From Megalonaias nervosa (Eukaryota; Mollusca; Bivalvia; Unionida; Unionidae): a DNA stretch of 64,000 bases. Numbering within the stretch: the first letter of the stretch is position 1; each line of letters starts with the position of its first letter. The translations under genes and the position numbers were made by a program. This document shows positions 58,520 through 64,000 of this stretch, piece by piece. Below the pieces are notes generated by a model. The model was not told the DNA's origin, did not search any database, and saw only the letters and a list, made by a program, of their open reading frames with translations. The stretch is taken from NCBI GenBank assembly GCA_016617855.1, contig JAECUM010003665.1, positions 89,872 through 153,871 on the forward strand, in the 5' to 3' direction.

Positions 58520-58958
58520 GGAATTCTTAATCCGCTCCCATACCGAGTTCCTGGAAGTCTCAGACCCTTTCCTTTTTTTTTTTTATTCCTTTTCCTGTTG
58601 CTTTCTTTAATGCCATTCCAGCAGCTGTTCCAACTGCACCTAACGCAGCTGCTTTTGCAACAGCTGGGGCTTCAGCGGCTATTATTCCTGGAATAGCTGC
58701 AAGAAGTGGAAATGTACCACCAGTCTTAGCGATGTCTTTGACAGCGCCCGCAGAAAGATTAAGTCATATACCGGTCTTTGATTGTTTAGCAGTATTGAAA
58801 TGTTTGAGCTGGCGTCCTGTTAGAGGTAGTTTATTTGAACCACCTGTGATTTGTTCTCGCGCTAGTGATATTTTTACTCCACATTTTTTCGCTGATACCG
58901 ACTGCAGTTTTTTAATCTGACCAGGAGTCAGATTGACACTAACATGATGATATGACAT
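58507..58958 (-). pseudogene. pX/core-like basic structural protein, frameshifted
   Basis: Begins MSYHHVSVNLTPGQIKKLQS, then LPLTGRQLKHFNTAKQ. Stop at 58764, with the next frame continuing into IAKTGGTFPLLAAIPGIIAA, an Ala/Gly hydrophobic stretch, a Lys-rich tract and a Gly-rich tail that stops at 58507. The order (repeat-like LTxxQ segments, GG-hydrophobic segment, basic Gly tail) is that of small core or membrane-active proteins found next to the protease in Polintons/adintoviruses. A frame shift near 58764 breaks it. Confidence 0.65.
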
Positions 58959-58978
58959 TTATGATATATTTCTGACTT

Positions 58979-60344
58979 CTAAATTAACGCTTGCATATTT
59001 TCTATTGGGGTATCAATGACCTTCATTCGTCCACCAACACCTTCAAGCAGCATTGTTTTATCACTGAGTATAACAGCGATTGCTCTGTAATTAGCAATAT
59101 CTCCTTTTGTAACACGAGCTCGAAAGTGTATGTCAACGACGGACTGCCTAAACAAATCCAAATGTTAGCGAAAAATAATAAATCGGATACAGCGTTGTAA
59201 AATCTAGCTGTGATATTTGTAAACCAGTATCAACATTTTGATCACGCCCCATAAACGACATCAATCGATGATATGCACGCGCTACATGATTTTGCTCAAA
59301 ATTCAACAAAATATCCTCGGAGGGTTCTTGATGTCCGTTTATTCTCAATGAAACCTCAGAAACACCGAGTTTGTCATTTACTCTTGCAGCATCCTGAAGA
59401 ACAACAAATATATGTCTGGGAGCTGACACTCCTTGTTGTGATGCTATTTGTCACGTGAATAGCCCATTAATGTTACTTTGAATCAAGTCCGTGGTCATAG
59501 TCAACCATGATAGCGTCAACTTACCACTTTGATCCATAAAAGTGAGTAAACGTTCTTCTTCAGGTATTGCTGGAGTCATTACTGGCATCCACAATGAAAG
59601 CTTGTCAGAATTACTTTACCAGCATCACCGGCGGGTCGCCATATTGCATCATCGTCTGTGGCTTGTCGTACGAGTACAACTGTATGTTTGGCTCCGAAAA
59701 TAACCTTTCTGACATTTCTACAAAATCCAAAGATGTGTGACAGCGGAATTGCACATTAAAACCTTCTATTTCCACCCTGCAATATAGATCAACGTGCTGT
59801 AAATACCAAGTTGAAATTTGCGTTAGCACCATGAACCACCGGGGCAATGTCAGCGTCGGCATTGTTGGCATAGTTTCTTGGTCGTCTTATATCATACTGG
59901 TTATTATTAGGATGGTCAGAATTGTCCTTGGTAAACATCAGCTGATCTTGAATAATCGTCACTGTATCTTGCAAGACCCAATATCGTTGTGGCAACGTCG
60001 ACGTCTTTCTGAATTGATTCAATGGGCCTTCCATCGATGATATATGTAGCGCTGTCGAACAACGCCATAATGCCATTATTAACAAAACCTACACTATCAT
60101 TGGCTCCAAATTCAGTATTATCTGCTTTTAAAATTTCACCCTCTATTTCAATAAATGCTTCAGTGGGTAAAAAATACCTGCTCGTATCCTGAACTTGCAA
60201 TTCAATTCTTCCACGCTGATTTGGCTGTCGTGCGTCATAAGAATAATATTGATAATCCCGAACGGATTCATCCTTGAGAACTGACGCATCCATGTCAAAT
60301 GCGGTATCAGATATGCGTTTAAACATATTTATGTTATTGGTCAT
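58979..60344 (-). pseudogene. Major capsid-like (double jelly-roll) protein, frameshifted
   Basis: Reads from MTNNINMFKRISDTAFDMDA at 60344 in four or more frame segments to the stop at 58979. The N-terminal part has YSYDARQPNQRGRIELQVQD, then YFLPTEAFIEIEGEI, the typical first barrel start of Polinton/adintovirus major capsid proteins. A middle segment has PRNYANNADADI, and a later one has EVSLRINGHQEPSEDILLNF and TTLYPIYYF, near the second barrel. Frame changes are near 59950, 59850, 59600, 59450 and 59160. Total span of about 455 codons fits the family. It lies in the middle of the structural block, between the minor-capsid-like and core-like genes. Confidence 0.8.
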
Positions 60345-60372
60345 CGTCTAATACGAAGACCACTTCCTGCCA

Positions 60373-60747
60373 TTAGATTTGCTGCCATGTTTTTCTTTCT
60401 TTTTTATCAGCTAACTCTGCTAGTTTTTGATTTGCGGCTTGATTTATTATTTTACTAACATTTGCAGGCATAACCTCGGTGCTGGCCAGTTTCACTGATG
60501 GCTGAGGTTTTCGTCGTACTAATCGTGCTAGTCTATCCTTGACTACAGAGAATGCTTTACTGGCAACGTCGCCGGCAGCACCAATACCTTTTTCACGAAT
60601 AACGTCAATAGCTTTCATTCCTAGTTGCTTTGCAATCGGTATTGCTTTGGGGGCTATCCTTCTAAATAGACCCTGAACAACATCACCGAGTCCATCCCCG
60701 TAAACCGCGCTATATACTGGTAATCGCGAATTTATCACCCTAATCAT
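60373..60747 (-). CDS. Basic minor-capsid-like protein (intact)
   Basis: 124 aa from the Met at 60747 (MIRVINSRLPVYSAVYGDGL); an upstream Met at 60780 is possible but starts in less typical sequence. An N-terminal GDGLGDVVQGLFRRI segment is followed by Ala/Ile/Lys helices and a basic RLVRRKPQP patch. This GLGD-type start plus amphipathic helices resembles minor capsid or pVI-like proteins beside the capsid gene in related elements. It ends 28 bp before the capsid-like gene. Confidence 0.65.
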   Translation of the reverse strand: MIRVINSRLPVYSAVYGDGLGDVVQGLFRRIAPKAIPIAKQLGMKAIDVIREKGIGAAGDVASKAFSVVKDRLARLVRRKPQPSVKLASTEVMPANVSKIINQAANQKLAELADKKERKTWQQI

Positions 60748-60807
60748 GGTTGGCCCACGTTGATCATTATGTATAATCATCTTATTATAATAATTATATC
60801 TAACTGC

Positions 60808-61773
60808 TTAATCGCTGTAATAATCATCGGCGATTTCATTAATGAGGGGTCGATACTCATTAATATCCATGATACCGCCTGTAAACAATCGCTGACAAAT
60901 AGCAGCTGCTTCATTAATGATTTCTGGAGAATTATTACCGGCTCGTTTTCCGCCGATCAGAATTTCTAGTCGATCAACGTCGGCAAGGACGTTACCGGGA
61001 CATGGAGTAATAAGACCACTTCCCCTGGTACCTGTATCAATACCACTTCCAGTGGCACCCGGGGCATCCTTTAATTCTTCTTTCTCACCTGTTGTTTCCA
61101 CTGTTTTTTTCTTCCTTAATTTTAATTTCTTTTCTACTTTTGTTTTTTCAACTTGCTGTTTCACTTCTTCTTTTTGTTTTCTTAATTGTGTTTTGTATTT
61201 AACACGCGCATTTACAGCATTGGAAAAATAATTAAAATCAGCAATATCTTCCTCAGATCTGATCTGCGAAATACCTTTATAGATGCGAAATACATGCTTA
61301 ATCCAATCGGCAGATCTCATAGTTTTAACATATTCGGGTTTTACATACATATCTCTCGTATGATATCCACGCGCAGCAATATCAAGTAGATTTTCTGAAT
61401 TCTTAATATCGGCAATACCTTTTTCCGTGAATTTATCTGGGATGCTAGTTTTAATTTTTGGCAGAGGTTGTGACAATTCTTCAGGTGATGGTTGAGGAGG
61501 TTGCACGGATGGTGGTTGAGCTTCTTGAAGACGTCCAGCAATATCAACAGGCAATGTTTCAAGAGCTTTTTCTGTTGCCTCAGTTGCTGCGACGATTTTC
61601 TTTGTTGGTTCAGAAATTAGTTTAAATAATTGTTCTGCACCTTCTGCAAATTCTTCTTGTGTTTGTTGACACGCCTGTAATTGTTGTTTAACACTATTAT
61701 GAAGTGGAAGATATCTTCGTATTGCCGCTAATCGCTCTTGAGCTAGTCTAACTGAGTGAGCTTCACCAATCAT
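60808..61773 (-). CDS. 321-aa coiled-coil structural-type protein (intact)
   Basis: Complete frame starting MIGEAHSVRLAQERLAAIRR. Helical N-terminal half with heptad-like Leu/Gln, a Pro/Gln spacer (SVQPPQPSPEELSQPLP), a middle block (SADWIKHVFRIYKGISQI), a long Lys/Glu coiled coil (KQQVEKTKVEKKLKLRKKKT), a Gly-rich linker and a conserved-looking C-terminus (LEILIGGKRAGNNSPEIINE, then MDINEYRPLI). It is the first gene of the minus-strand structural block. Proteins with an L-I-G-x-x-x-A-G-N tail accompany capsid genes in some Polintons, I believe; function unknown. Confidence 0.7.
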   Translation of the reverse strand: MIGEAHSVRLAQERLAAIRRYLPLHNSVKQQLQACQQTQEEFAEGAEQLFKLISEPTKKIVAATEATEKALETLPVDIAGRLQEAQPPSVQPPQPSPEELSQPLPKIKTSIPDKFTEKGIADIKNSENLLDIAARGYHTRDMYVKPEYVKTMRSADWIKHVFRIYKGISQIRSEEDIADFNYFSNAVNARVKYKTQLRKQKEEVKQQVEKTKVEKKLKLRKKKTVETTGEKEELKDAPGATGSGIDTGTRGSGLITPCPGNVLADVDRLEILIGGKRAGNNSPEIINEAAAICQRLFTGGIMDINEYRPLINEIADDYYSD

Positions 61774-61879
61774 TATTGATGTAGTAACTGTTTAATTACA
61801 GCAGTAACTGGAGCAGCTAGTGGATCCTACAAACTAGCATATTCAGACATAATAATCACAAATAAGGCAAAACACACAG
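61774..61879. promoter_or_regulatory. Probable promoter region of the structural block
   Basis: The only non-coding DNA upstream of the first structural gene, between it and the right terminal block. No clear TATA or initiator could be singled out. Confidence 0.3.
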
Positions 61880-62042
61880 AGCAGCAGAGAGGGTGTGACC
61901 AATACCCAGATTACTGTGTGTAAGAGAACGGGGTTTGTCTCAATTAATATATAAATGAGACCATATACCATATAATTGAGACCCAAATTTGTCTTAATGA
62001 GTTATAATTCGACAAAGTGGTCTGTTCACCCTCTCTGCTGCT
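61880..62042. repeat. Right terminal block with inverted terminal motifs and a hairpin
   Basis: AGCAGCAGAGAGGGTG at 61880-61895 and its exact inverse at 62027-62042 bracket 163 bp. Inside, GTCTCAATTA and TAATTGAGAC, with another TGAGAC between them, form a hairpin at about 61936-61982. The outermost 19 bp (62024-62042) is the right TIR. Confidence 0.88.
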
Positions 62043-62930
62043 GCATTTGCATTGCTAAGGTGGAAGACGCTGGAGACTTTCTTTGTTGCGTTTAGCTGTA
62101 GGCGCCATTTCTTGAAAAAGTCAATCATATCCTCCATGTCCTTGTTCTGTACCCCCTCAAGCTCAGCAAATACGCGACTTTGGGTCCAGAGAGCAATGTC
62201 ATCTGCATACATGAATTTGCGCGACTGTATTACAGCTAGTCATTGATATAGACATTGAACAAACTTGGCGAAAAAGCAGACCCTTGTGGGAGTCCATTAG
62301 TCAGATGCCTCCACAAGCTGCAGCTGTCTGTGATGTGCACTCTGAAGCGCCCGTTGCAAAGGAACAGTTCAATAGTCTCAACTATCCAGCGCGGCAATAC
62401 TCTGGAAATTTTCAACAGCAGCCCTGCATGCCAGACCGTGCCATGTGCCGCAGTTAGATTCAGAAAAACAAACTTCAGTTTTAAGGTTCCTTTGAAACCC
62501 GTTTCAGTAAATGTAGTCAGGGCAAGGACTTGATCGCAGGTGCTACGGTCATACCTGAAACCTGCCTGCTAAACAGTTATGATATTCTCCAAGTCAGGAC
62601 CAATTCTTTGGAGAAGCAGGCGCTCCAGTACCTTAAAACAGACTGAAAGCAAGGAGATCGGCCGATATCTCGCCGCACTGTTGGGATCTTTGCCAGGCTT
62701 TTGGATCGCAATAATCTTTACCTGGTGCTTAAAGTCGGCATACACTTTTCCCTTACAACCCGGGTGTAAAGAGCGGCTAGCCTTTCCTTTGCCTTCGGGC
62801 CAAGATGCTTAAGGAACTCAGACAGGATGTTGTCATATGCTGCTTTGCCCGATTTGATGCTGATCGTTCCAAGAGGTATGCTGTGGCGCATTAGGTGGAC
62901 GTATGATTTAAACAACTCATGGTTCTTATT
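62043..62930 (-). mobile_element. Jockey-like LINE, reverse transcriptase part, split by the 12-kb element
   Basis: Minus-strand RT domain in order: SGKAAYDNILSEFLKHLGPK (about 62830), YRPISLLSVCFKVLERL (about 62640), NGLPQGSAFSPSLFN (about 62290) and the catalytic YADDIALWTQ (about 62200), then WRLQLNATKKVSSVFHLSNA up to the junction. It carries a few frame shifts and stops. The element is 5'-truncated near 62930 (no endonuclease domain). Its 3' part continues at 50028 downward. Confidence 0.9.
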
Positions 62931-64000
62931 ATACCCCTCTCATTCATTATCTTCATGTCTCTCGAAATCGGCTCGACAAATTTTATGTACACTTTTCCTA
63001 GTGTAATGTATCGAATTTTGAAGAAGTTCTGGATCCTAAAGTTGAATAAATTGTGCATTAAATTTTTATCATAGTCAAGCCAAAAAAGTCTTTGAGAAAG
63101 GTCACTTTGATATTTCCCATGTTTCATCTGTGAAACAGAAAAGGGCCTACATTTAAGCTTCAGTGGAATTGACCCAGTCATTGTAACAGTATCTTGGAAA
63201 ACTACATTAGAACTACCGACCGTATCTATTTGGAGAGGAACTCATGTCAAATAATTGATCTTCAAAGGAAATCTGATTGCGTCGTATCTTAGGCTGTCAA
63301 AAACTGATAAAAGACATGATTATTTTGGGAAAAATTTAGGAACAGTTGCTTTCGATTGTTCAGTTAAAATTAAGGCATTCGCTTTGGAAGTAATGGGAAA
63401 TTTAAAGGTAGCGACTTGGCTCAGAATTCATTAGTCCAATTTTGCTTGCGACAAGTCGAATTTGAGACTCCGATGGAAAACCTGGGAATAGAGTTTTTCC
63501 TCGTTGACAAGTAGAGAGGCCAGATAGCTGTCTTGAAAGAAAAAACAAGCTATAGTGCTAGGACGCACGACTGTGTGGAAAAGAAACAGTATTAAGGTAC
63601 GCAATTTTAATTTCCATGTAATTTTCTATCTTGTTGTTTGGTTTTATGCAAATGTATTTGATATGCTTATGATCCATGCTATGTATCGTTTATTCAGTTT
63701 CATAGAAATCTGTTGATATGTTAGAGTTGTTATGCAATTTATTTCTTTAATTTTACAGTTATTAGTTCATTGATAGAATTGGCGGATTGATGTAATCCAA
63801 ATATTCAAATGTGTAGTATTTCAATGGGATTTATGAATTAATCCAAATATTCAAATGTGTAGAATTTCGTATCGTTATTTGAATTAATTTCCTTTGTCTG
63901 TAGGATGATACTGCTTATCGTGAGTTAATAATAATTGCATATTTATATATTATTTGGTAATGCTCAAATGATCTTGCAGGTTATTGGTTACTGTAAGCTA
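62931..64000. other. Flanking DNA with a short tandem duplication
   Basis: No gene supported. A minus-strand frame at 62891-63181 is open for 96 codons but matches nothing I know. TAATCCAAATATTCAAATGT is repeated at about 63794 and 63839 (45 bp apart). Confidence 0.4.

Larger units (their letters stand above)
50029..62042. mobile_element. Polinton/Maverick or adintovirus-like endogenous element, 12.0 kb, decayed
   Basis: A single inserted block bounded by AGCAGCAGAGAGGGTGAAC inverted repeats and a GCATT (or TGCATT) direct duplication (50024-50028 and 62043-62047). Removing the block and one copy of the duplication leaves the LINE reading frame continuous. Content fits the Polinton/adintovirus group: retroviral-type integrase, FtsK/HerA packaging ATPase, adenain-type protease, double-jelly-roll capsid-like protein and small structural proteins. 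In addition there are a PLA2 gene, an SF1 helicase fragment and an HNH endonuclease. No PolB gene is visible. At least seven genes carry stops or frame shifts, so it is an old, inactive copy. Confidence 0.9.

Overview
The window looks like AT-rich genomic DNA from a marine invertebrate, most likely a mollusc or another lophotrochozoan. The evidence is a spliced animal gene (ZMAT5), long intron-like stretches, tRNA-derived SINEs, hAT-type DNA transposons, LINE relics and many microsatellites. The species cannot be read from the sequence.

Layout. About 1-15.1 kb holds one large Ser-rich coding exon on the minus strand (1361-2409) and a possible first exon of a minus-strand gene (14720-15004). 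These are set among repeats: a diverged 1.5 kb direct duplication (4.49-6.12 and 8.46-9.93 kb), a 2.8 kb insertion containing a hAT-like element with a perfect 8-bp target duplication, and a tRNA-derived SINE with a 13-bp target duplication. About 17.5-24.4 kb holds two further hAT-like elements, an 81-bp palindrome and trinucleotide arrays. From 24.7 to 36.1 kb lies a complete four-exon plus-strand gene recognisable as ZMAT5 (U11/U12 snRNP 20 kDa protein, minor spliceosome). Its introns carry duplicated repeats and degenerate satellites, one of which contains recurrent GGTCA-N3-TGACC-like palindromes. From 36 to 45.6 kb I see only repeats and another hAT-like element.

From about 45.6 kb to 62.9 kb there is a nested stack of mobile elements. 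A decayed L1-like LINE (plus strand) is followed by a 5'-truncated jockey-like LINE (minus strand, ATT/AAT-rich 3' tail). That LINE is split exactly in its reverse transcriptase frame by a 12.0-kb Polinton/Maverick or adintovirus-like endogenous element (50029-62042), which itself carries a SINE. The element has AGCAGCAGAGAGGG terminal inverted repeats and a 5-6 bp target duplication.

Genes of the 12-kb element. On the left are an FtsK/HerA (A32-like) packaging ATPase (broken), a zinc-ribbon plus phospholipase A2 protein (intact), a retroviral-type integrase (broken), the C-terminal part of an SF1 (Pif1/RecD-like) helicase and an HNH homing-type endonuclease (broken). On the right, nearly all on the minus strand, is a morphogenesis block. 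In transcription order it holds a 321-aa coiled-coil protein, a basic minor-capsid-like protein, a double-jelly-roll major capsid-like protein (broken), a pX/core-like protein (broken), an adenain-type protease (broken and shortened), a two-helix membrane protein, and fibre-like or beta-rich proteins. No protein-primed DNA polymerase B is visible, which is unusual for a Polinton. The copy is a decayed endogenous element, not a functional virus. The most interesting points are the PLA2 gene kept intact among broken neighbours, the helicase with no visible PolB, the HNH gene, and termini that are each bracketed by inverted copies of the terminal motif.
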